Source: Planctomycetaceae bacterium (GTDB taxonomy: Bacteria; Planctomycetota; Planctomycetia; Pirellulales; Thermoguttaceae). Taken from it: a DNA stretch of 16,477 nucleotides. Position numbers and translations under genes: made by a program. Below the pieces are notes generated by a model. That model was not told the origin of the DNA, ran no database searches, and saw only the letters and a list, made by a program, of their open reading frames with translations. The DNA lies in the NCBI GenBank assembly GCA_009783865.1, contig WRCR01000027.1, forward strand, positions 1-16,477, written 5' to 3'. Shown here one piece after another: positions 1-6,621 of the stretch; positions within the stretch are counted from its first letter, which is position 1; the number at the start of each line of letters is the position of its first letter.

Positions 1-130
1 AAAACGGATTAGGTTTAGTACACAATCCATTATCAGAAAAGAACTTGCGTCTGACAATACCAGTTTTACGTTTTACAAACTACTGATAATGTGATAAACA
101 TCCCCCTTACCCCCGGTGCGCGGGTCTTAC

Positions 131-158
131 TTGACAATATGGCAGGTTATGATATATT
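131..158 (+). promoter_or_regulatory. Sigma-70-type promoter for the FmdB-like gene
   Basis: TTGACA at 131-136 and TATATT at 153-158 are separated by 16 bp. The match is close to consensus and lies about 48 nt before the ATG at 207. The sequence before it (1-130) shows no convincing gene. Confidence 0.6.
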
Positions 159-206
159 GAGTTGTTGCTGTTATGTGTCTTATTTTTGCTGTTATGGGTG
201 CCGAAA

Positions 207-521
207 ATGCCGACTTATGAATATCGTTGTGAGGCCTGTTCTCACGAATTGGAAGAGTTTCAATATATCAAAGACGAACCGCTGGTGAAGTGTCCCGTTT
301 GCGGAAAGCGGAAACTTAAACGTCTTATCAGCGGCGGTGCGGCTATTGTTTTTAAGGGTTCCGGTTTTTATCAGACCGATTACCGCAGTGAGTCCTACAA
401 GAAGCAGGCGAAGTCGGATACCGCGCCTGTTGCAACTGCGGATTGTTCTGCTTGTCCGAAGGATTGTCCAGCGAAAAAAGAGGCGGACAAGGAAAAACCG
501 AAATCAGTGAAACCGAGATAG
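207..521 (+). CDS. FmdB-family zinc-ribbon protein
   Basis: This is a 104-residue protein of the FmdB / CxxC_CxxC_SSSS putative regulatory family. Members begin with MPTYEYRC and carry a small zinc ribbon. Here the first pair is C8 and C11 (RCEAC) and the second is CPVCG near residues 29-32, followed by a basic stretch and GSGFYQTDY, the usual family ending. The tail adds a second cysteine cluster (CSACPKDC) and a lysine-rich C-terminus. I chose the ATG at 207 rather than the upstream in-frame start at 162, because the family conserves MPTYEY as its N-terminus and the extra 15 residues are hydrophobic and unlike the family. The molecular role of the family is poorly defined; a nucleic-acid or regulatory role is usually inferred from the ribbon. 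It has its own promoter and sits upstream of the tat-like genes. Confidence 0.85.
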   Translation: MPTYEYRCEACSHELEEFQYIKDEPLVKCPVCGKRKLKRLISGGAAIVFKGSGFYQTDYRSESYKKQAKSDTAPVATADCSACPKDCPAKKEADKEKPKSVKPR

Positions 522-540
522 TGATTTTTTTCACGTCCAT

Positions 541-569
541 TTGACATTAGCGAAAATCTATGTTAAAAT
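541..569 (+). promoter_or_regulatory. Strong sigma-70-type promoter for the tatA-like pair
   Basis: A perfect TTGACA at 541-546 is followed after 17 bp by TAAAAT at 564-569. Spacing and both boxes are near ideal. It lies about 58 nt upstream of the first TatA-family ATG (628) and just after the FmdB stop codon, so the two Tat genes are probably transcribed on their own. Confidence 0.7.
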
Positions 570-627
570 GGTTATGTGTAGTAGTTATATTTTTGAATGG
601 GCTTTTCTTGCTGTTAGGGGGTAAAAT

Positions 628-867
628 ATGTCGAGTTTAATTCTTTTTGGTTTTGGGCCTTTTAGCACTCCTGCTGGATACATTGCTTTGGCGATAGTTG
701 CTTTTCTTCTGTTTGGGAATCGGCTTCCGTCGGTTATGCGTTCTTTGGGACGAAGTGTGACCGAATTTAAAAAGGGAGTGAACGGAATTGAAGAAGAGGT
801 TGATGACGCTGTGCGTACTTCGGAAGGCAGGAAGAGTGCCCGGAGTGCGGAAGAGGCGGAAGGTTAA
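628..867 (+). CDS. tatA: Twin-arginine translocase TatA/TatE-family subunit
   Basis: This 79-residue protein has the TatA/B plan: one N-terminal membrane helix (about residues 15-29), then the FG hinge and LP element in FGNRLPSVMRSLGRSVTEF, an amphipathic helix, and a charged acidic/basic tail. TatA subunits oligomerise in the cytoplasmic membrane to form the pathway through which folded proteins with RR signal peptides pass. The N-terminal segment before the helix is somewhat longer than in classic TatA. An AGGGGG ribosome-binding site lies 6 nt before the ATG. It is followed after 31 nt by a second TatA-family gene. No tatC is present in the window, so the rest of the translocase must be encoded elsewhere. 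A candidate Tat substrate with KRRTFLQ is encoded at 4369-6093. Confidence 0.88.
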   Translation: MSSLILFGFGPFSTPAGYIALAIVAFLLFGNRLPSVMRSLGRSVTEFKKGVNGIEEEVDDAVRTSEGRKSARSAEEAEG

Positions 868-898
868 TGCGAGCGGCTATGCAGGGGACTTATAGAAT

Positions 899-1198
899 AT
901 GTCTGCGGTACTATTTTCGTTTTTGACACCGACACCGTTCCAGATAATTTTTGTATTGATACTGGGCGTGCTTTTTTTCGGTAAGAATTTGCCGGAGGTT
1001 GCGAAGCAGTTCGGCGGTGTTCTTGGCGAGTTCCGCAAGTGGATGGGCGAATTCAAGAATATAACGAATGATATTTTGGACGGGAAGGAGATGAAGTCCC
1101 TGAAGGAGGGCTTAATGAAAGAGGACATGTTTGATGACAAGCCCATGGGGGAGAAGTACGAGACGGCGGGTACGAAGTTCGTTCCGCCGCAGGAGTGA
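899..1198 (+). CDS. tatA: Second TatA/TatB-family subunit
   Basis: This 99-residue protein has a membrane helix at about residues 12-26, then FFGKNLPEVAKQFGGVLGEFRKWMGEF. That gives the FG hinge, LP, the conserved Gly and the F-R/K of the amphipathic helix typical of TatA/B proteins. The C-terminal part is hydrophilic and about 20 residues longer than in its neighbour. An AGGGGA site lies about 10 nt before the ATG at 899. It probably shares the promoter at 541-569 with the upstream tatA-like gene. Tandem paralogues usually reflect TatA and TatB roles. The slightly longer amphipathic region here could make it the TatB-like partner, but sequence alone does not decide that. Confidence 0.82.
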   Translation: MSAVLFSFLTPTPFQIIFVLILGVLFFGKNLPEVAKQFGGVLGEFRKWMGEFKNITNDILDGKEMKSLKEGLMKEDMFDDKPMGEKYETAGTKFVPPQE

Positions 1199-1223
1199 TT
1201 TAGGGAGTAACGTAGTAAAAGAG

Positions 1224-1244
1224 GCGGGCGGCTTTAGCCCCCGC
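1224..1244 (+). other. Hairpin between tatA pair and tRNA-Val
   Basis: GCGGG (1224-1228) pairs with CCCGC (1240-1244) and GGC (1230-1232) with GCC (1237-1239), leaving one bulged C and a TTTA loop. No T-run follows, so it is either a weak terminator or a processing structure just 4 nt before the tRNA 5' end. Confidence 0.4.
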
Positions 1245-1248
1245 ATTG

Positions 1249-1322
1249 GGGCGTTTAGCTCAGTTGGTTAGAGCGCTGCTTTCACACGGCAGAGGTCGCA
1301 GATTCGAGTTCCGCAACGCCCA
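1249..1322 (+). tRNA. tRNA-Val (anticodon CAC)
   Basis: A full cloverleaf can be drawn. The acceptor is GGGCGTT (1249-1255) with AACGCCC (1315-1321). The D arm is GCTC/GAGC. The anticodon stem is CTGCT/GGCAG, with loop TTCACAC placing CAC at 1283-1285. The variable loop is AGGTC and the T arm has loop TTCGAGT. The T stem (1298-1302 with 1310-1314) contains one A-C mismatch (A1300, C1312). The discriminator base is A1322. CCA is not encoded and must be added after transcription. Confidence 0.93.
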
Positions 1323-1399
1323 TTTCTGCTTTATTGGTGTGTACTTCTGGGGGGCAGTTATTAGCAAGCAATCCACTGCAAGAATTGAAATACTGCCGC

Positions 1400-1428
1400 T
1401 TGCTTTTCAGTATCGCATACTTTACAAT
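1400..1428 (+). promoter_or_regulatory. Possible promoter of the ceramidase-like gene
   Basis: TTGCTT at 1400-1405 and TACAAT at 1423-1428 are separated by 17 bp, ending about 42 nt before the ATG at 1471. The -10 box is good and the -35 box is weaker. Confidence 0.45.
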
Positions 1429-1470
1429 TCTGTGAACTGACCATTTTATCCACCATTCGGAGACAAAACC

Positions 1471-2898
1471 ATGATTCGTTCACTCCTCGTCTGTCTGGTC
1501 ATATCGACCGCTTTGTGTTTTTCGTCTTTTGCAGCAGAAGCGTCCCGCACCTTCCGCGCCGGTACCTCTGTCGTTGACATCACGCCGACAGAATTTCCGA
1601 CTGCAATCGCCGGCGGCTTTTTTCTCCTGACCAGCGAAAAAGTCAACGACCCGCTCCTTGTCCGCTGCTTGGTACTCGACAACAGCACAGAACGCATCGC
1701 CCTAGTTGTCGTTGATAATTGCGTTATGCCGCTGTACCTCGCCGATGAAGCGAAAGGTCTCATCGAAAATAAAACGAAAATTCGCCGCGACCGAATCATG
1801 ATTTCCGCTACGCACACTCATTCCGCACCGCCGCTTTGCGAATTACACGCATCACCCAAAGCGGAAAGTTATGCTGCGAAACTTCCCGCTAAAATTGCCG
1901 AGGCGGTTGCCGCTGCCGTGAAGAACCTTGCGCCCGCTAAAGTCGGCTGGGCTATCGGAAATGATAAGAACAACATTTATTGCCGCCGTTTTCTGATGAA
2001 GGAAGGCACCGCACCAACGAATTTGTTCAGCGGCAAAAAGAACGACCGGGCGATGATGAATCCGGGACATGCTAATCCCAACAAAATAACCCGAACCGGA
2101 CCGGTCGATACTGCCGTGTCGATTTTGTCCGTGGTTTCGCCGGACGACAAGCCGATTGCCGTTTTCGCTAATTACTCGACGCATTACGCCGGAGTACCGG
2201 GCGGCGTTTTTTCCGCCGACTATTTCGCCGTCTTTTCTGCACGCATTAAAGAAAAAATCGCCGAGAAAATCGGTGCCGACAAGGTTCCCGACTCATTTCT
2301 CGGCATCATGACAAACGGTACCAGCGGCGATGCGAACTGCATTGACTTCTTGAATCCGAATCGAAAATACGATTACAAGAGCGTCGGCGAAGACACCGCT
2401 CAAGCCGCTATGGATGTTTGGAAGAATGTCCAATACTTCGATTGGGTGCCGCTCGGAATGGTCGAAAAACGCATTACCATTAAGAACCGTGTGCCGACAC
2501 CGGAAGAGGTTCAAGCGGCAAAGGACCATTTAGCAAAGTTGCCGGACGGCAAACTCAAAACGGGAGATGACGTTTACGCTCAAAGTACCGTGAAGATGGC
2601 GGATTGGTCGAAGACCTCGGAGGTTCCGCTTCAGGCGATTCGAATCGGTGAACTCGGCATAGCGGCACTTCCCGGTGAGATTTACGGTATCACCGGTTTG
2701 GAAATCAAGGCGCGAAGTCCTTTTGCTCCGACTTTTAACATCAGTTTGGCAAACGGCTTTTTCGGTTACATTCCGCCGGAAGAGCAGCATCGTCTCGGCG
2801 GCTACACCACTTGGAGAACGATGTCAAGTTTCCTTGAAGTTGATGCCGAAGAGACGATTCGGAACACTGTTGTTGACCTGCTGAAGGAACTCCGATAG
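1471..2898 (+). CDS. Secreted neutral/alkaline ceramidase-like hydrolase
   Basis: This 475-residue protein resembles the N-terminal catalytic domain of neutral/alkaline non-lysosomal ceramidases (PF04734), which hydrolyse the amide bond of ceramides with a zinc-dependent mechanism. A signal peptide covers about residues 1-22, so it is exported. The domain opens with FRAGTSVVDITP (residues 28-39). It has the zinc-site-like THTHSAP (114-120), a later His in NYSTHYAGVPGG (H238), the NGTSGDAN loop (282-289) at the place of the family's catalytic Ser/Asp loop, ALPGEIYG, and a C-terminal NGFFGYIPPEE...LGGYTTW block. It is shorter than full ceramidases and lacks their C-terminal immunoglobulin-like domain. 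Planctomycetes encode many such short homologues whose true substrates are unknown. A GGAGA site precedes the ATG. Family assignment is confident; ceramide as substrate is not. Confidence 0.82.
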   Translation: MIRSLLVCLVISTALCFSSFAAEASRTFRAGTSVVDITPTEFPTAIAGGFFLLTSEKVNDPLLVRCLVLDNSTERIALVVVDNCVMPLYLADEAKGLIENKTKIRRDRIMISATHTHSAPPLCELHASPKAESYAAKLPAKIAEAVAAAVKNLAPAKVGWAIGNDKNNIYCRRFLMKEGTAPTNLFSGKKNDRAMMNPGHANPNKITRTGPVDTAVSILSVVSPDDKPIAVFANYSTHYAGVPGGVFSADYFAVFSARIKEKIAEKIGADKVPDSFLGIMTNGTSGDANCIDFLNPNRKYDYKSVGEDTAQAAMDVWKNVQYFDWVPLGMVEKRITIKNRVPTPEEVQAAKDHLAKLPDGKLKTGDDVYAQSTVKMADWSKTSEVPLQAIRIGELGIAALPGEIYGITGLEIKARSPFAPTFNISLANGFFGYIPPEEQHRLGGYTTWRTMSSFLEVDAEETIRNTVVDLLKELR

Positions 2899-2917
2899 AA
2901 CGTGTTTAATTCTGTCC

Positions 2918-2946
2918 GGGATAGGATTTACGGGATTTTAAGGATT
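2918..2946. repeat. GGATT-rich short tandem motif
   Basis: Three spaced GGATT/GGGATT units occur here, as AGGATTTA, CGGGATTTTA and AGGATTA, right after the ceramidase gene. Spaced GGATT heptad-like repeats of this type occur between genes in many bacteria. No function is assigned. Confidence 0.4.
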
Positions 2947-2975
2947 ATTATTTGACTTGTTTGGAAACTCCAAAA

Positions 2976-3058
2976 CCGTCATTCCCGCGAAAGCGGGAAT
3001 CTAGACGTAAAGGGTTAATGTCCATTCTCTAGACCCCCGCTTTCGCGGGGGTGACGGG
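2976..3058. repeat. Compound palindromic repeat (REP/MITE-like)
   Basis: Two hairpins face each other. The left one is ATTCCCGC-GAAA-GCGGGAAT (2981-3000) and the right one ACCCCCGC-TTTC-GCGGGGGT (3033-3052). Each has a perfect 8-bp stem. The outer sequences also pair: CCGTC (2976-2980) with GACGG (3053-3057), and TCTAGA occurs at both inner edges (3000-3005 and 3028-3033). The arms therefore form either two small hairpins or one long cruciform. The element lies between convergent genes and could also end transcription from both sides. Confidence 0.8.
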
Positions 3059-3087
3059 AATTTGTCCACGCCAAATCCGAAAACGCT

Positions 3088-4353
3088 CTAAATAGATTCG
3101 ACGACCCGGTTGCGGCGAAAAGTCCATACGGCGGCAAGCAGAACGGCAACTGCGCCGACAATATATGCAATGGAAAGAACGGCGAAACCGTAAGACAAGC
3201 CGTCTGCTTTGCCGTAAATTGAACTAAGTCGTCCCATAAGAATCGGCGACAGCGAACCGAGAAGGAAAGCCGACATTGTCATCAATCCTACGGTTGAACC
3301 GCGATACTCCGGCTTGACAACATCGAACATAGCGGCATGAGTATTTGTTTCGTAAAGTCCGCGAAAGAGACCGAAAGTCGCTGTAGCAATCCAAGCGGTT
3401 AAGATAGTTGATCCGCAGCCGAAGTAATAAATCGCCGGTGCGCCGCATAACATCACACTGCTTTGAAGGAACATTCGGAAACGCGGAAAACGCCGTATCA
3501 AGCGGTCGGTTAGAACTCCGCCGAGCAGGATTCCGCAGAACGCCGTGAAATGATGATAAAGCATCACACCGCCAGCCGCCGTTGTCTGCGAAACGGAAAA
3601 TTTCACTTCGATGAACGCCGGAGCCCAAACAACGTAAGCGTTGTTAACGAAAACGATGGCACTAAATCCGACCGTCAAAAGAAGAGCCGTTGGGTTCATG
3701 AAAAAGTGTTTCAACATTTCAAGAACAGAGACACCGGTGCTTGGGTTTTCGACAGCGGTTACCATTTCATCTTGTTTCGGTATATCGCGCAGCCGAAAGA
3801 TGAAGAGCAAGCCCAGCAAGACACCTCCTGCGCCAAAGAGAAAGAAAGTGCCTCGCCAACCGACCCAGCCGTTAATCCATGCCGCAAGGTAGCCGCTGAC
3901 CATGAGACCGACGTACAACGCCCCTTGGTGTACCGCCATTGCGAGTGACCGAGTTGTTTTATGATATGCGGCTAGGAGCGGATAGGCAGCCGGTGCATAA
4001 AACGATTCCCCGCCAGCGGTTGCAACACTGCGAAACAAGACGATGCCGGTAATGCCGCGAGCCAGTCCGGTCATTGCGGTTGCTATACTCCAAAAAATGA
4101 TGCTTGCCGTGATTATCCATTTCTTGCTGAACCTGTCGGCAGCATAACCGGCAATCGGCACCATCAGGGCGATGGTGAAAAACAACGCCGAAGCCGCAAA
4201 GCCGAGTTGGTCATCGCTCAATTTCAAGTCGGCATTGATTGAAGTCAGCAAAACGCCGAAGATAGCGCGGTCTGCCTGATGAAAGAAGAACGCACAGGAC
4301 AACAGTGCCAGCAATTCCCAGCGGTAATATGAACGATTCATGCAATGACACAT
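3088..4353 (-). CDS. MFS transporter
   Basis: This 421-residue integral membrane protein has about 12 hydrophobic segments. The major-facilitator loop motif follows the second helix (GYAADRFSKKWII) and a long cytoplasmic charged stretch sits near the middle (FRLRDIPKQDEMVTAVENP). The substrate cannot be read from the sequence. HQADRAIFGVLL in the first helix recalls the R-containing first helix of anion:cation symporters and organic-acid carriers. The start may be the ATG at 4353 or the second one at 4341 (MNRSYYRWELL); neither has a good ribosome-binding site. The gene begins 15 nt after the stop of the FAD oxidoreductase, so it is probably co-transcribed and translationally coupled. A reasonable reading is that it imports or exports the substrate or product of that enzyme. 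Confidence 0.88.
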   Translation of the reverse strand: MCHCMNRSYYRWELLALLSCAFFFHQADRAIFGVLLTSINADLKLSDDQLGFAASALFFTIALMVPIAGYAADRFSKKWIITASIIFWSIATAMTGLARGITGIVLFRSVATAGGESFYAPAAYPLLAAYHKTTRSLAMAVHQGALYVGLMVSGYLAAWINGWVGWRGTFFLFGAGGVLLGLLFIFRLRDIPKQDEMVTAVENPSTGVSVLEMLKHFFMNPTALLLTVGFSAIVFVNNAYVVWAPAFIEVKFSVSQTTAAGGVMLYHHFTAFCGILLGGVLTDRLIRRFPRFRMFLQSSVMLCGAPAIYYFGCGSTILTAWIATATFGLFRGLYETNTHAAMFDVVKPEYRGSTVGLMTMSAFLLGSLSPILMGRLSSIYGKADGLSYGFAVLSIAYIVGAVAVLLAAVWTFRRNRVVESI

Positions 4354-4368
4354 TTCTAAAATGTTGAT

Positions 4369-6093
4369 TTATTTTTTCCAATCGGTCTCAACGCCTTGAG
4401 AGCGGAGGAAGTTTTGATACTCCGTCAACAAATCACTATTTTCACGGACGGCACGCGGAATCGTCTGTTTTTGTATCGCAAAACAAACGAGCGAACCGAC
4501 CGCTTCGCCGATGCCCCATTCAGTCGGATGCAGCCGATAACAGCCGTTGGTAAGATGCGTTGTTCCGATATTCTTGTTTGCCGGCAGCAGATTCACCATG
4601 CGCTTCGGCAACAACGCTCCGAGCGGAATCTGATAACGCAGTGCCGCGAAATCGATGTAATTATCTCCGCCGGTACTCGGATGCAGGTCAATCGGATAAT
4701 ATCCTACTCCGACACTATCATGAAAAGGTGCCGCAAGAGTCGCCGGTTCTCCCAAGACCTTTCCCCGCTGCACCTTGCCGACATGTTCTTCCAAAATGGT
4801 GAACACCGCTTCAATCCGCCGTGATTCACGTACATACGGATACTTTGCCAACCCGTCAGTCGTTCCCAGCATATCGCCGCGAAGCCGCAATCCGCGCCAG
4901 CCGTTTCCGCCGTCAGGACGCGGAACCTCCGTTTGAAGCCAATAGAAAAGCGATAAACTCAACTGCTTGGCACCGGCAGCGTGTTCTTGAAATTCCTCTT
5001 CGGAACCATCGAGGTTACCTAGCAGATAATCGTTTTGAGGCCAATTGACAACCGTCGCACCGCCGGCATAAGTTCCCGGTAAAAAATTGTCCTGATTTAT
5101 AATCCGCCGATAATGCCAGAGGTTCAATCCCTGCCAAACATTGCCGCTGGTTTTCACATTTACAGGGTCAAATCGGAGCGTCATCGGTCGGAGTGTTGAC
5201 GGCTGAGAATACGTTAAGTCCAACAGTTTTCCGGGCCAAGGCGGTGTCATCTTCGGCACGAAATCCCGCCAAAAATCGTATTTCTCCGGCTTATCTATCA
5301 GATGTTCTCCTTTGGGGTCGTAATCCATTATGAAAACGTAAGTGAACGCCTGTTGATTCTTTGGGTCGGCTTTCTTTGCAGCGTGCAATTCGCCGGTTTC
5401 CTCGATGGATTCGGCACCGGTTCGGAATTCCGTGCCGGAAATCGGAAGCAAATCGCCGAGTTCCGTTGCATCGACAAAGTACGGAGCGGTGAGAACCAGT
5501 TCGTTTCCTTCACGATGATTTCGGACGGCAACGGATTTGATTCTGTCTCCGTCTACATCTGCGCCGAATACTTTGTGTTCGAGGAGAAGCGTTAATTTTC
5601 CTGAACTGATATACGGATTGAACAACTGATAAAACACGGCGAGTGCGACCCGCGGTTCGTGGCACAGGAATGAAACCGCGCCGTCGCCGGGATTCAAATG
5701 AATACGTTTTTTCGCATCGTCCGTCAGCGGATAATGGCTTTTGTAATAATCCCGCACGGCAGTTCGGAATTTCCGATATGAAAGCGGTGCCCCATGCGAT
5801 TCTATCCAGCCGTGGTCATCCGGCGGAACGCTTTGCGCAGTGAGTTGTCCGCCAATCCAGTCGGTTTCTTCCGTCATGATGACGTGAAGTCCGTTTCGCA
5901 AAGCCGCTAATGCGGCGGCGCATCCTCCCAGACCGCCGCCGAGGATGACCACGTCGGCAGAAAGTTCTTTCGTTGGACGATTTCGTAATACTTCTTTTTG
6001 CGGGTTTTCAGCAGCACCCGTCTGGCATTGCACAGATGAACCCAAAAGCAGACCGGCAGTTGCCGTTGTTTGAAGGAATGTACGTCGTTTCAT
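4369..6093 (-). CDS. Tat-exported FAD-dependent oxidoreductase (FAD_oxidored family)
   Basis: This 574-residue flavoprotein fits the FAD-dependent oxidoreductase family PF12831. The N-terminus MKRRTFLQTTATAGLLLGSS is a twin-arginine signal peptide. Next come the dinucleotide-binding GGGLGG loop (about residues 52-57) with the following AALAALRNGLHV helix, and EETDWIGGQLTAQ (75-87), characteristic of this family. I chose the ATG at 6093 because a longer reading would start at TTG (6117) and put eight residues before the Tat motif. The Tat signal predicts folding with FAD in the cytoplasm and export afterwards. It sits between a lipoprotein gene upstream and an MFS transporter downstream, which suggests oxidation of an environmental substrate, possibly a sugar or sugar acid. 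The substrate is unknown. Confidence 0.85.
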   Translation of the reverse strand: MKRRTFLQTTATAGLLLGSSVQCQTGAAENPQKEVLRNRPTKELSADVVILGGGLGGCAAALAALRNGLHVIMTEETDWIGGQLTAQSVPPDDHGWIESHGAPLSYRKFRTAVRDYYKSHYPLTDDAKKRIHLNPGDGAVSFLCHEPRVALAVFYQLFNPYISSGKLTLLLEHKVFGADVDGDRIKSVAVRNHREGNELVLTAPYFVDATELGDLLPISGTEFRTGAESIEETGELHAAKKADPKNQQAFTYVFIMDYDPKGEHLIDKPEKYDFWRDFVPKMTPPWPGKLLDLTYSQPSTLRPMTLRFDPVNVKTSGNVWQGLNLWHYRRIINQDNFLPGTYAGGATVVNWPQNDYLLGNLDGSEEEFQEHAAGAKQLSLSLFYWLQTEVPRPDGGNGWRGLRLRGDMLGTTDGLAKYPYVRESRRIEAVFTILEEHVGKVQRGKVLGEPATLAAPFHDSVGVGYYPIDLHPSTGGDNYIDFAALRYQIPLGALLPKRMVNLLPANKNIGTTHLTNGCYRLHPTEWGIGEAVGSLVCFAIQKQTIPRAVRENSDLLTEYQNFLRSQGVETDWKK

Positions 6094-6127
6094 TGTTATT
6101 TCTGCTGTTATTATCAAAGTTCACTAT

Positions 6128-6143
6128 CGCCGGTACTCCGGCG
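6128..6143. repeat. Short palindrome CGCCGG-TACT-CCGGCG, copy 1
   Basis: Perfect 6-bp stem with a TACT loop, lying 2 bp beyond the lipoprotein stop codon and before the FAD oxidoreductase start. The same core recurs at 8770-8787 and 14006-14024. Confidence 0.75.
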
Positions 6144-6145
6144 TG

Positions 6146-6619
6146 CTACTCGTCCGACAAGTTAAATATAAAATGATTCTTTCCTTTTGGCAGCACTTCC
6201 GCCGACAGATTGGAAGTTGCGGCTTCTCCATATTTTGTCGGTAGAAATGATTTGGATATCGGCATTTTTTGAGGCGCGCTGCCGGGAACCGGTTCAGCCG
6301 GCATAACATATAAAGCACCATTTTCGTCCACCAGAACGGTTTTGTGAACCGTGATATTATATTTACCCGGCAGGCAGCCCTCGGAACGCGCCGCTTGCGT
6401 TACCAACTGAAAAGAACCGTCACTCTGAGTTATTCCCACAGCAACTCTTCCATCGGAAATTACAGGCAGAAATGTGATAGAAGCATCTTCCAGCGGCTCG
6501 CCCTTGTAAGTGACGACCCCGCTGACTTTAACAACGGGAATGGAATCGCTGCATCCGCCAAGTCCTGTCAGTAAAAACAAGGACAAACAATAAAGTGTAA
6601 AACAGTAATGCCGATTCAT
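6146..6619 (-). CDS. Lipoprotein with carboxypeptidase-regulatory-like domain
   Basis: This 157-residue protein has a short basic N-terminus, a hydrophobic helix and an LGGC lipobox with C23, so it is likely lipid-anchored. The mature part starts VVKVSGVVTYKGEPLEDASITFLP and continues with an ITQSDGSFQL turn and LPGKYNITV. This is the transthyretin-like / carboxypeptidase-regulatory beta-sandwich very common in planctomycete lipoproteins. Such proteins are assumed to act at the envelope, but no function is established. It starts 2 nt after the stop codon of the DUF1559 gene, so translation is probably coupled. DUF1559 plus small lipoprotein is a recurrent planctomycete pairing. Confidence 0.85.
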   Translation of the reverse strand: MNRHYCFTLYCLSLFLLTGLGGCSDSIPVVKVSGVVTYKGEPLEDASITFLPVISDGRVAVGITQSDGSFQLVTQAARSEGCLPGKYNITVHKTVLVDENGALYVMPAEPVPGSAPQKMPISKSFLPTKYGEAATSNLSAEVLPKGKNHFIFNLSDE

Positions 6620-6621
6620 TC

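Noticed and set aside
162..206. N-terminal extension of the FmdB-like protein
   Set aside because: The family starts at MPTYEY. The extension is a short hydrophobic run next to the promoter.
1246..1440. Small ORF of 64 residues
   Set aside because: It overlaps tRNA-Val completely at its start and has no protein-like features.
2189..2202. Further copies of the GCCGGTACTCCGGC palindrome inside genes (also near 4670 and 10729)
   Set aside because: Only partial matches in coding sequence, explained by Gly/Pro/Val/Thr codons.
2293..2790. Minus-strand ORFs inside the ceramidase-like gene
   Set aside because: They are shadows of a well-supported plus-strand gene and have no recognisable motif.
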